Below are positions 31,336 through 38,185 of a stretch of 46,414 nt of DNA, in pieces (position 1 is the stretch's first letter; the number at the start of each line of letters is the position of its first letter). The notes beneath the pieces were generated by a model that was not told the DNA's origin, did not search any database, and saw only the letters and a program-made list of their open reading frames with translations. Location: positions 1 to 46,414 of the forward strand of contig DIFW01000012.1 of assembly GCA_002419295.1 (NCBI GenBank), given 5' to 3'. This DNA comes from Patescibacteria group bacterium UBA5738 (GTDB taxonomy: Bacteria; Patescibacteriota; Minisyncoccia; Minisyncoccales; UBA5738). Position numbers and translations under genes: made by a program.

Positions 31336-32334
31336 ATGATTGGGCCCAAAAAGGCGGAACCGGTTAAAAAAATGAAAATTGTTTGTATCGGCGGAGGAAC
31401 GCAGATTCCGCCGTTGCTTTTGGATAATTTGCGGCGGCGGCCGGTTGAGGTTGTCGGCATTACTTCAATGGTGGATTGCGGCGGTTCGGGAGGGTATATG
31501 CGCGCCAAATTCAATGTTTTACCGGCCAGCGATATCCGGCGCCATATTTTGGGGTTGTCCAATGCGCCGCAATGGAAGAAAAACTTGTGGAAATTCCGTT
31601 TTGGCGAAGAAGTGTTTGAAGATGGGCACAAAGGGCAGGTGTTTGCCAACGCGTTTATGGCCGGATTGGAGAACGCGTTCGGCGATTATCGCAAGGTGTT
31701 GCGGTTTGCCTATGAATTTATGGAATTGGGCGGCAATCGCGCTTTGCCGGCAACGGTTGCGCAGACGCATATTATTGCCGAATTGGAAAACGGCGAAATT
31801 GTCAAAGGCGAGGCCGAGATTGATGTGCCGCGCGATCACGATTCGCATTTAAAAATCAAGAAAGTATATCTTGAACCGGCGGTAAGCGCGTTTCCGGAAG
31901 CGCGAAAGGCGATTTTGGAAGCGGACGCGATTATTATCGGGCCGGGCGATTTGTATTCCAGCATCGTGCCGTGTTTTTTGCCGGCGGGAATCGCGGCGGC
32001 ATTGAAAAAAACCAAGGCCAAAAAAATTTTGATTTCCAATTCGCTGGCGAAAATGGGGGAAACGCAGGATTTTTCCATCGCGGAATTTGCCGGCGAGATT
32101 GAAAAATATATGGGAACGAATTTGGACTATGTTTTGTATCACAATTTGCCACTGGACAGAAAATTATTGTCCGCGTTTCAAAGCGAATGTCCGCAAATTT
32201 CCGGCGCATTAAAAATTGACGGCGCTTTGCCGCCGGATAAGTTTGTCGGATGCGATATTTATCAAAAGGGGAAAATCGCTTTTGATTCCAAAAAAATTAT
32301 CCGGGAAATTTTCAAACTCATTAGATTTACATAG
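31336..32334 (+). CDS. YvcK/CofD family protein
   Basis: The 332-residue product opens with KIVCIGGGTQIPPLLLDNL, has TSMVDCGGSGGYMRAKFNVLPASD, and later AIIIGPGDLYSSIVPCFLPAGI and ILISNSLAKMGETQDFSI in separate blocks. That is the YvcK branch (UDP-sugar binding, cell-shape and carbon-flux control) rather than coenzyme F420 synthesis. Its place next to murA and the GlmU-like gene fits amino-sugar regulation. The stop codon TAG lies inside the repeat at 32330-32376, so the last codons may have been set by that element. There is no Shine-Dalgarno site; 31336 or the Met at 31372 could be the start. Confidence 0.85.
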   Translation: MIGPKKAEPVKKMKIVCIGGGTQIPPLLLDNLRRRPVEVVGITSMVDCGGSGGYMRAKFNVLPASDIRRHILGLSNAPQWKKNLWKFRFGEEVFEDGHKGQVFANAFMAGLENAFGDYRKVLRFAYEFMELGGNRALPATVAQTHIIAELENGEIVKGEAEIDVPRDHDSHLKIKKVYLEPAVSAFPEARKAILEADAIIIGPGDLYSSIVPCFLPAGIAAALKKTKAKKILISNSLAKMGETQDFSIAEFAGEIEKYMGTNLDYVLYHNLPLDRKLLSAFQSECPQISGALKIDGALPPDKFVGCDIYQKGKIAFDSKKIIREIFKLIRFT

Positions 32335-32376
32335 GTTTCACCTATGCACACTTAAATTACATAGGTGAAACCTATG
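32330..32376. repeat. Paired CATAGGT palindromes supplying the YvcK stop codon
   Basis: CATAGGTTTCACCTATG (32330-32346) and its exact complement (32360-32376) are separated by 13 bases, giving a 17-bp stem. Each arm is itself a partial palindrome. The stop of the YvcK gene is inside the left arm. A related palindrome is at 10580-10602. Confidence 0.8.
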
Positions 32377-32397
32377 CGAACTCCATAAATTGGAATT

Positions 32398-33672
32398 ATG
32401 AATAACAAATCTATTCAGGCAGTGATATTGGCCGCGGGGGGGTCTTCCCGTTTTTGGCCGCTGAATTCAAAACATAAAAGTTTGCTCAAAATCATGGGCA
32501 AGCCGCTTATTTGGTACACGATTGACGGGTTAAGAAAAGCTGGAATTAAAGATGTTGCGATAGTACAAGGGCCGAACCGAAGCGTGGAAAAAGAATTAAA
32601 GGAGTTCAATTTGACTGATGTTAAATATGTGGTGCAAAATGAACCGAAAGGCATGGGCAACGCGATTATGAGTGCCAAAGACCATATCAACGGCCAATTT
32701 TTTGTATTGAATGCCAACCGGATTGATTGTCAGGATATTGCTGCCAAAATGCTGGAAAAGAGTTGGCAAACCGGCGCAAAAATGGTTCTGTTCGGCCAAG
32801 AAACCAAAACTCCCTGGCTTTATGGCATTGCCAAGATTGATGATGACAGGGTTTTGGAATTAATTGAAAAACCGGCCGAAGGCAAAGAGCCGTCCAATAT
32901 AAAAGTCCCGGTAGTCCGTTTATTGGATAGAAAAATTTTTGATTACATTGAAAGAGTTTTGAATAGCGCCAATAAAAATGAAGAATTCGAAGTGGCGATA
33001 TCAATGTATGCCAAAGACCATGACTCAAGGATAATAATTTTAGATAACAGGTATGACGGTATATCGCTTAAATATCCATGGCAATTATTCGACGCGCAAA
33101 AATATCTTTTTAATAAATTTTTAACCAAAAAAACCGTTGCCAAATCGGCTTGGGTTGCTAAAAACGCGATAATTGAAGGGAATGTTTATATTGGCGAAAA
33201 TTGCAAAATCTATGAGGGTGCGGTGATAAAAGGGCCGTGCTACATTGGCGACGATTCCATTGTCGGCAACAATTCAATCGTGCGCGATTATTGCGATTTG
33301 GAAAACGGCGCAGTGGTGGGTGCGTTGTGCGAGGTGAGCCGCACGATTTTTCAGCCCGATGTCCATATTCATTCGGGATATTTCGGCGATTCGATTTTGG
33401 ATCGGGGAGTGAGAGTTGGCGCGGGCGCGATCACCGCCAATGTGCGCGCGGACCGCGGCGAAATTTCGGTTTTGGTGAAAAAAGAAAAAAACGGCGTTAA
33501 AGAAACGGCGAAACTCGGCGCCGGATTGAAATCTCTGGGAGTGATTATCGGCCAAAATTCCAAAATCGGGGCGCGCGCGACTTTTATGCCCGGAAGATTC
33601 ATCGGCAAAAACTGTTCCATTGGTCCATCAACGGTGGTGATGCGCAACATTGACGACGGCCAAAAAATTTGA
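32398..33672 (+). CDS. Archaeal-type GlmU-like sugar-1-phosphate nucleotidyltransferase/acetyltransferase
   Basis: The 424-residue protein has an N-terminal nucleotidyltransferase domain (QAVILAAGGSSRFWPLNSKH, with Lys in KSLLKIMGKPLI; EPKGMGNAI; LIEKPAEGKEPSN). A C-terminal left-handed beta-helix with hexapeptide turns follows (NAIIEGNVYIGENCKIYEG, IGDDSIVGNNSIV, LGVIIGQNSKIGARATF). The layout matches the archaeal bifunctional enzymes that make UDP-GlcNAc or dTDP-sugars rather than classical GlmU. A Phe-Trp after the signature Arg (SRFWP) is an unusual variant. With glmS and murA here it likely completes UDP-GlcNAc synthesis, though its sugar specificity is not certain. Confidence 0.85.
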   Translation: MNNKSIQAVILAAGGSSRFWPLNSKHKSLLKIMGKPLIWYTIDGLRKAGIKDVAIVQGPNRSVEKELKEFNLTDVKYVVQNEPKGMGNAIMSAKDHINGQFFVLNANRIDCQDIAAKMLEKSWQTGAKMVLFGQETKTPWLYGIAKIDDDRVLELIEKPAEGKEPSNIKVPVVRLLDRKIFDYIERVLNSANKNEEFEVAISMYAKDHDSRIIILDNRYDGISLKYPWQLFDAQKYLFNKFLTKKTVAKSAWVAKNAIIEGNVYIGENCKIYEGAVIKGPCYIGDDSIVGNNSIVRDYCDLENGAVVGALCEVSRTIFQPDVHIHSGYFGDSILDRGVRVGAGAITANVRADRGEISVLVKKEKNGVKETAKLGAGLKSLGVIIGQNSKIGARATFMPGRFIGKNCSIGPSTVVMRNIDDGQKI

Positions 33673-33721
33673 CTTTTTTGGCAAGGCGTGATAAGTAGAA
33701 AATATCAAGCAAAATATAGAC

Positions 33722-33738
33722 CACGGAGATAATCCGTG
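33722..33738 (+). promoter_or_regulatory. Leader hairpin of the 68-aa gene
   Basis: CACGGA and TCCGTG pair around GATAA, 38 bases before the TTG start. A possible promoter (TTGACT at 33669, TAAGTA at 33692) precedes it. Confidence 0.45.
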
Positions 33739-33775
33739 TGTTGTGTTTTGTTTTTGCAAATAGGAGGAAAATAAA

Positions 33776-33982
33776 TTGTCCTTTGAAATAATTAGCGGAG
33801 ATAGCGCCAGTAGTTTAACAAGTATTATAAAAGACCTTTGTGATAATGGTTATAAGTTAGAGACCATTCATTGTGGCTCAATTAGTTCGACTTCGCCCTT
33901 GAGCTCATTTGAATGGTTTGATTATGTATCACAAGAGCTCAAGGATGGCGCGGGGGTGGTTGCAGTACTTGTTGGGCCGTGA
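33776..33982 (+). CDS. Small protein, 68 aa, unknown, TTG start
   Basis: The start is TTG with a perfect AGGAGG (33762-33767) 8 bases upstream, which decides it. The product alternates strand and helix: SFEIISGDSASSLTSIIKDL then CDNGYKLETIHCGSIS, ending GAGVVAVLVGP. That pattern suggests a small alpha/beta fold of the kind seen in DUF4177-like proteins (speculative). No neighbour points to a function. The gap between the GlmU-like gene and the GlcNAc kinase contains only this gene and its leader. Confidence 0.7.
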   Translation: MSFEIISGDSASSLTSIIKDLCDNGYKLETIHCGSISSTSPLSSFEWFDYVSQELKDGAGVVAVLVGP

Positions 33983-34096
33983 TAATTTAAATGGGCATTT
34001 ACATTAATTATTTATATGTTTATGTCTTCTTTTTTTATACGGATGGGTGTGGTATGGTAGAATGGATTTGAGGGAATTATTAATGATAAATAATAA

Positions 34097-35047
34097 ATGA
34101 TAAACAGGAAAATCGGCAAAAAAACAAAGAACGGATTTGTCATCGGGGTGGACGGGGGAGGGACGAAAACCGCGTGCGCGCTGGCGGATTTGGGCGGCAA
34201 AATTGTCGCGCGGTCGGCGGCGGGCGGGTCAAGCGTGCGCAACGCGGGGGCAAAATTGGCGATGGAGAATGTTGCCCAAGGAATTTATGATCTCATAAAA
34301 AGAAGAAAGAACGCCAAGATCGCCGCCGTTTTTATCGGCTTGCCGGCGATGGAAGAAGAATATAAAAACGAAAAAATCGCGATTATCAACGAACTCAAAA
34401 AGCACAAAAAGATTGCCCGCATTTTTGGCGGGAAAATATTTATCGGTTCCGACCAGCTGGTTGCGTTTCGCGCCGGTTCTTATGCCAAGGACGGGATCGT
34501 GGCGATTTGCGGCACGGGAAGCGCCACTCACGGATGGAACGGCAAAAAAGAATTTTTGGCCAACAACAAGGGCTGGCTGGCGAGCAAAGGATCGGGGACA
34601 TGGATTGGCATGCAAATGGTTCAAGCGATAGTTGAAAGTTTGGAAGGGCGCGGGCCGGCCACGATTTTCGCGGAAATGGTTTTTGCCAAATTTAAACTTA
34701 AAACTATCGGTGATTTTTTGAAATTTATCTACCAAGACCCGACCGTCAATCTGGCGCGATTGGAGCCGGTGTGCGATCATGCCGCCAACCGCGGGGATAA
34801 AATCGCGCGGGAAATTCTGGCATCTGCCGGAAAAGAAATTGCCGGATCGGTTGCCGCGGCGGCCAAAAAGCTTGATTTTGCCGAACAAGTACCGCTGGTT
34901 TTCGCCGGCAGTGTTTATAAATCGCGCTGGGTGGCCGACGCCGCGGTAAATGAAATTCAGAGATTCCACGCGAACAAATTCGATTTTGTGTTTATCGACG
35001 ATCCGGTTATCGGCGCGGTAAAATTGGCTTTGGAAAATATAAAATAA
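34097..35047 (+). CDS. BadF/BadG-family kinase, N-acetylglucosamine-kinase-like
   Basis: The 316-residue ASKHA-fold ATPase starts VIGVDGGGTKTACALADLGG (phosphate-1 loop), has RSAAGGSSVRNAG, then DGIVAICGTGSATHGWNG (phosphate-2 region), ASKGSGTWIGMQMV and VPLVFAGSVYKSRWV (adenosine region). The order and GTGS motif match eukaryotic-type GlcNAc kinases and related BadF ATPases. Given the amino-sugar genes nearby, phosphorylation of salvaged GlcNAc is the best guess. It ends 6 bases before tsaD, so the two are probably co-transcribed. Confidence 0.82.
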   Translation: MINRKIGKKTKNGFVIGVDGGGTKTACALADLGGKIVARSAAGGSSVRNAGAKLAMENVAQGIYDLIKRRKNAKIAAVFIGLPAMEEEYKNEKIAIINELKKHKKIARIFGGKIFIGSDQLVAFRAGSYAKDGIVAICGTGSATHGWNGKKEFLANNKGWLASKGSGTWIGMQMVQAIVESLEGRGPATIFAEMVFAKFKLKTIGDFLKFIYQDPTVNLARLEPVCDHAANRGDKIAREILASAGKEIAGSVAAAAKKLDFAEQVPLVFAGSVYKSRWVADAAVNEIQRFHANKFDFVFIDDPVIGAVKLALENIK

Positions 35048-35053
35048 TTTTCA

Positions 35054-36193
35054 ATGATTCAATTTCCAAACAAAAGCGGAGAACTATATTTTTTGGCGAT
35101 TGAAACTTCGTGCGACGACACTTCAATCGGTGTTTTGCGGGCAAAGGAGAACAAGGGAAAACTGGAGAATATTGAGGCGCTTTCCAATGTTGTTTCTTCG
35201 CAAACCGAATTGCACGCCGGATACGGCGGAGTGTATCCGTTTTTGGCAAAACGCGAGCATCAAAAAAATTTGCCTTTCGTTTTTGAAAACGCAACAAAGA
35301 ATTTTGATTTATCAAAATTAAAATTTATCGTCGTAACGCAAGGACCGGGTTTGGATCCGTGCTTGTGGACGGGGATAAACTTCGCGCAAGATTTGGCAAA
35401 GAAATACAACCTGCCGTTGGTGGGCGCCAATCATTTGGAGGCGCATTTTTTGGCGAATTTGATAACTTTGAAAATCGGCGAAGAAAAATTTGCCAAAAAC
35501 TATTTGCCGGCGGTTTGTTTGGTGGTTTCGGGCGGGCACACGCTGTTATTTTTGGCTAACGGCATCGGCGATTACAAATTGCTGGGACAAACCCAAGATG
35601 ACGCGGCGGGCGAGTGTTTTGACAAAGCCGCGCGCATTTTGGGCTTGGGCTATCCCGGCGGCCCGGAGATTGCAAAATATGCCCAAAAATATTCTAAAAG
35701 GGTCGGACCCTTTTTGAATAAAAAGGGTCCGACCCTTTTAGATGCTCCTTCGGAAACCAAAGTCAAATTGCCGCGGCCGATGATTGCCCAAAAAAATTAT
35801 AATTTCAGTTTTTCGGGATTGAAAACCGCGGTGCTGTACGCGCATCAAAAGCAGAACGAAGAAACGCAAAAATCGCCGGAATATCTGCAAATGATGAGTT
35901 TTGAGATCCAGCAGGCGATCGTTGATGTGCTGGTTTCAAAAACGGCGCGGGGGGCCAAGGAATTTGCCGCCAAATCAATCATTATCGGCGGCGGCGTGAG
36001 CGCCAATGCGGATTTGCGCGAGACAATGCAAAAAGCGGCTGATGAACTGAATATAAAATTTCTCGCGCCCGGCGCGGATTTATCAATGGATAACGCGGCC
36101 ATGGCCGGAGTCGCGGGTTACTTTGCTTTTAAAAGGGGAGGGGCGGTTGCCGATCCTGATGATTTAATATCCCAACCGAATTTGGGGATATGA
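35054..36193 (+). CDS. tsaD: tRNA threonylcarbamoyladenosine synthase subunit TsaD
   Basis: The 379-residue protein shows FLAIETSCDDTSIGVL, VTQGPGLDPCLWTGINFA (the usual family has PGLx(3)L), and metal-binding His127 and His131 in ANHLEAHFLANL. VVSGGHTLLF, LLGQTQDDAAGECFDK and GLGYPGGPEIAKYAQ follow, with a final IIGGGVSANADLRE. It transfers threonylcarbamoyl to A37 of ANN-decoding tRNAs. After KYAQK there is an in-frame hairpin element (35693-35742) that encodes SKRVGPFLNKKGPTLLD, about 17 extra residues before the conserved KLPRPM. The frame is intact and the insert lies in a surface-variable region, so activity is likely kept. Confidence 0.95.
   Translation: MIQFPNKSGELYFLAIETSCDDTSIGVLRAKENKGKLENIEALSNVVSSQTELHAGYGGVYPFLAKREHQKNLPFVFENATKNFDLSKLKFIVVTQGPGLDPCLWTGINFAQDLAKKYNLPLVGANHLEAHFLANLITLKIGEEKFAKNYLPAVCLVVSGGHTLLFLANGIGDYKLLGQTQDDAAGECFDKAARILGLGYPGGPEIAKYAQKYSKRVGPFLNKKGPTLLDAPSETKVKLPRPMIAQKNYNFSFSGLKTAVLYAHQKQNEETQKSPEYLQMMSFEIQQAIVDVLVSKTARGAKEFAAKSIIIGGGVSANADLRETMQKAADELNIKFLAPGADLSMDNAAMAGVAGYFAFKRGGAVADPDDLISQPNLGI
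35693..35742. repeat. Perfect hairpin element inside tsaD
   Basis: Two 23-base arms (beginning TCTAAAAGGGTCGGACCC) are exact complements around GAAT, 50 bp in all. The GGGTCGGACCC core also occurs at about 284-297. It is translated in frame. Confidence 0.92.
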
Positions 36194-36246
36194 ATTTATC
36201 TTGAATTACGAAATACAAATCCAGCGAGCAGTTGCGATTCTCCGGC

Positions 36247-36280
36247 TTGACAAAACATTGTTATGAATATATATTCATAA
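36247..36280 (+). promoter_or_regulatory. Promoter overlapped by a perfect 20-bp palindrome
   Basis: TTGACA (36247-36252), a 17-bp spacer and TATATT (36270-36275) form a good sigma-70-type promoter. The sequence TTATGAATATATATTCATAA (36261-36280) is a perfect palindrome covering the -10 box, as expected for a repressor operator. The genes downstream (DUF5320, ZIP transporter, DUF134) suggest a metal-responsive regulator. Confidence 0.75.
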
Positions 36281-36356
36281 TATAAGGCGTCTTAAAAGGT
36301 CGGGATAAATATTTTAATCGATTTGGAATTCTTAATAAGGATTTCAAATAAAAATT

Positions 36357-36602
36357 ATGCCGAGATTTGATCAAACCGGTCCGACGGGCCAAGGTCCGCG
36401 CACCGGCAGGGGAATGGGTTCTTGCGGCCGCGGAATGGGTTGGGGAGGCGGCTGCGGTTGCGGGATGGGAATGTGTTTTGGCCGTCGGAGATTTATTTCT
36501 CCCAATAATGAAGCGGCGGCGCTGGAGGAAGAAGCGGTGATGCTGGAAGAAGAATTGAAAGCGATAAAAGAGGAAATCGCCGCGCTGAAAAAAGAAAAAT
36601 GA
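36357..36602 (+). CDS. DUF5320-type Gly/Met/Cys-rich small protein
   Basis: The 81-residue product starts MPRFDQTGPTGQGPRTGRGM, the hallmark of DUF5320 proteins. A Cys/Gly/Met segment (GSCGRGMGWGGGCGCGMGMC) able to bind metal follows, then a charged coiled-coil helix (about 50-81). Such proteins are found in anaerobes next to DUF134 and metal-cofactor proteins; their function is unknown. The gene sits directly after the palindrome-overlapped promoter and heads a probable metal operon. Confidence 0.85.
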   Translation: MPRFDQTGPTGQGPRTGRGMGSCGRGMGWGGGCGCGMGMCFGRRRFISPNNEAAALEEEAVMLEEELKAIKEEIAALKKEK

Positions 36603-36620
36603 TTGCGGCGGCGAAATGAT

Positions 36621-36642
36621 GCCCCTTTACAAGCAAAGGGGC
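36621..36642 (+). promoter_or_regulatory. Hairpin between DUF5320 and ZIP genes
   Basis: GCCCCTTT pairs with AAAGGGGC around ACAAGC, followed by GTTGTGTTG rather than a T-run. It may be a leaky terminator or an mRNA-stabilising stem within the operon. Confidence 0.45.
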
Positions 36643-36730
36643 GTTGTGTTGATAAAAAAGGATTTTGGAGGTATTTTAAACTTATCAATTACTTTGAATT
36701 ACGAAACCGTTAAATATAAATACTTTTGAA

Positions 36731-36768
36731 GGGGTCTAACCCCTGCGATTACACAGGGGATAGACCCC
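36731..36768. repeat. GGGGTCTAACCCC REP-like element
   Basis: GGGGTCTAACCCCTG pairs with CAGGGGATAGACCCC around CGATTACA (one mismatch). It is of the same class as 19015 and 28736, with the loop sequence conserved. Confidence 0.82.
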
Positions 36769-36815
36769 AAAATACAAAGCGTTCCGTAATTAAAGCAATT
36801 ATTAATTATCGCGGT

Positions 36816-37556
36816 ATGTCAATATTATTGGCGATTATTCTGGCGACTTTTTCCATCAGTTTGTGCGTTTGGGCGGCGGTGCTGTTTTTGTATTTCAAGA
36901 AAGAGACGCTGGATAAAATCACGATATTTTTGGTGTCGCTTTCCGCGGGGGCGCTTACCGGCGGCGCGTTTTTGCATTTGTTGCCCGAAGCGGCCGAAAA
37001 GATTCCGGCCGACAAGCTTTATTTGATCGCGCTGGCGGCGTTTGTGTTTTTCTTTTTTATGGAAAAACTGCTGTTTTGGCGCCATTGCCACAAAGAAAAT
37101 TGCGCGATCCACACTTTCGGCTATATGAACCTGATCGGCGATTCGGTACATAATCTTATTGACGGGATGGTGATTACCGCGGCGTTTCTGGCCAATCCCG
37201 GCTTGGGCGTGGCCACGACCTTGGCGATCGCTCTGCACGAAATTCCGCAGGAGATCGGCGACTTCGGGGTATTGATCCACGCGGGTTTCGGCAAAATGAA
37301 GGCGCTGGTGATAAATTATATTGTCGCATTGATGGTAGTTGCCGGCGGCATCGCAGGGTACTTTTTATCTTTTGCGGTGGAAAATGTCATTCCTTATCTT
37401 TTGCCGTTTGCCGCGGGAGGCTTTATTTATATCGCCGCGTCGGATTTGATGCCCGAAATCCGCAAAGAAAGAGTTTTGAAAAAATCCGTGGGGGCGTTTT
37501 TGGTGTTCTTGTTGGGAATCGCGATAATGTTCGCCGCCAAATTCATCGGCGAATAA
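36816..37556 (+). CDS. ZIP family metal transporter
   Basis: From the ATG at 36816 (MSILLAIILATFSISLCVWA) the protein is 246 residues with about eight hydrophobic segments. The ZIP signatures are present: VHNLIDGMVITAAF in transmembrane helix 4 (HNxxDG) and ALHEIPQEIGDFGVLI in helix 5 (HExxxExGD). A short Cys/His segment (WRHCHKENCAIH) lies in the cytoplasmic loop. It imports divalent metals such as Zn, Fe or Mn. The in-frame extension upstream is read from the REP-like element and is not counted. It is followed 5 bases later by DUF134. Confidence 0.92.
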   Translation: MSILLAIILATFSISLCVWAAVLFLYFKKETLDKITIFLVSLSAGALTGGAFLHLLPEAAEKIPADKLYLIALAAFVFFFFMEKLLFWRHCHKENCAIHTFGYMNLIGDSVHNLIDGMVITAAFLANPGLGVATTLAIALHEIPQEIGDFGVLIHAGFGKMKALVINYIVALMVVAGGIAGYFLSFAVENVIPYLLPFAAGGFIYIAASDLMPEIRKERVLKKSVGAFLVFLLGIAIMFAAKFIGE

Positions 37557-37561
37557 TAATT

Positions 37562-37837
37562 ATGGTCAGGCCCAGATTGTGCCGCAGAATAAAATTTAAT
37601 CCGCAAGCCACTCATTTCAAACCGCAAGGGATACCCGTGCGTTGCTTGGAAGTGGTTGAAATGTCGCTGGAAGAAATGGAGGCGCTGCGTTTGAAAAATT
37701 TGGAAGGATTGGAGCAAACCCAAGCCGCGAAAAAAATGAACACTTCGCAAAGCACCTTCGCGCGCATTCTGGCATCCGCCCACCAAAAAATCGCCGACGC
37801 CCTGATTAACGGCAAAGCGATTAAGATAGAAAAATAA
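37562..37837 (+). CDS. DUF134 helix-turn-helix protein
   Basis: The 91-residue product has the DUF134 opening (MVRPRLCRRIKFNPQATHFK then PQGIPVRCLEVVEMSLEEME), and a sigma-4-like helix-turn-helix (EALRLKNLEGLEQTQAAKKM, TSQSTFARILASAHQKIADA). Basic residues and Cys7 near the start are typical. It is a predicted DNA-binding protein, often near DUF5320 and metal-handling genes, and may act on the promoter palindrome at 36261, though that is inference. A terminator follows. Confidence 0.88.
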   Translation: MVRPRLCRRIKFNPQATHFKPQGIPVRCLEVVEMSLEEMEALRLKNLEGLEQTQAAKKMNTSQSTFARILASAHQKIADALINGKAIKIEK

Positions 37838-37853
37838 TCCTTAATCTTTAACG

Positions 37854-37884
37854 AAAATCCGCCCCTGTATGGAGCGGATTTTTT
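37854..37884 (+). terminator. Terminator of the DUF5320-ZIP-DUF134 operon
   Basis: AAAATCCGC pairs with GCGGATTTTT around a short loop, followed directly by T-rich sequence that abuts the tRNA-Leu 3' end. Confidence 0.8.
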
Positions 37885-37885
37885 G

Positions 37886-37970
37886 TGCCGAAGGTGGGAG
37901 TTGAACCCACACGAGGTTGCCCTCACAGCATTTTGAGTGCTGCGTGTATGCCAGTTTCACCACTTCGGCA
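37886..37970 (-). tRNA. tRNA-Leu (anticodon CAA)
   Basis: An 85-nt class II tRNA on the minus strand: acceptor TGCCGAA/TTCGGCA region, an anticodon stem CAGCA/TGCTG with loop CTCAAAA (anticodon CAA), a long variable arm GAGGGCAACCTC, and a T arm GTGGG/CCCAC with loop TTCAACT. It reads UUG. CCA is not encoded. Confidence 0.95.
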
Positions 37971-38070
37971 AAAAGTTAGGAACCAAAGATAACAATGACA
38001 TAATGCACCGCCAATCTTCAAATTGATGATTGTAGGGTAGCGTAAAAGGGGGGAAAAATCAAGAGAAAAA

Positions 38071-38185
38071 TAAAATTTAAAATGTAAAAACTAAAAATCA
38101 AAATGACAATGTAAAATTTAAAATTATTGAATTCTAAATTTTACATTTTTAATTGTCATTTTTCATTTTGATTTTTCAATTTTGC
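38071..38185. repeat. AT-rich repeat of the AAAATCAAAATGACAA type, copy 2
   Basis: AAAAATCAAAATGACAATGT on the left is matched by the inverted ACATTTTTAATTGTCATTTT and CATTTTGATTTTT on the right, a long inverted repeat. It runs into the 3' end of topA and supplies its last codons and stop. Confidence 0.75.

Noticed and set aside
36726..36815. N-terminal extension of the ZIP protein
   Set aside because: The extra codons are the REP-like element read in frame; the transporter has a natural start at 36816. The same applies to 19005-19064 before the zinc-ribbon gene.
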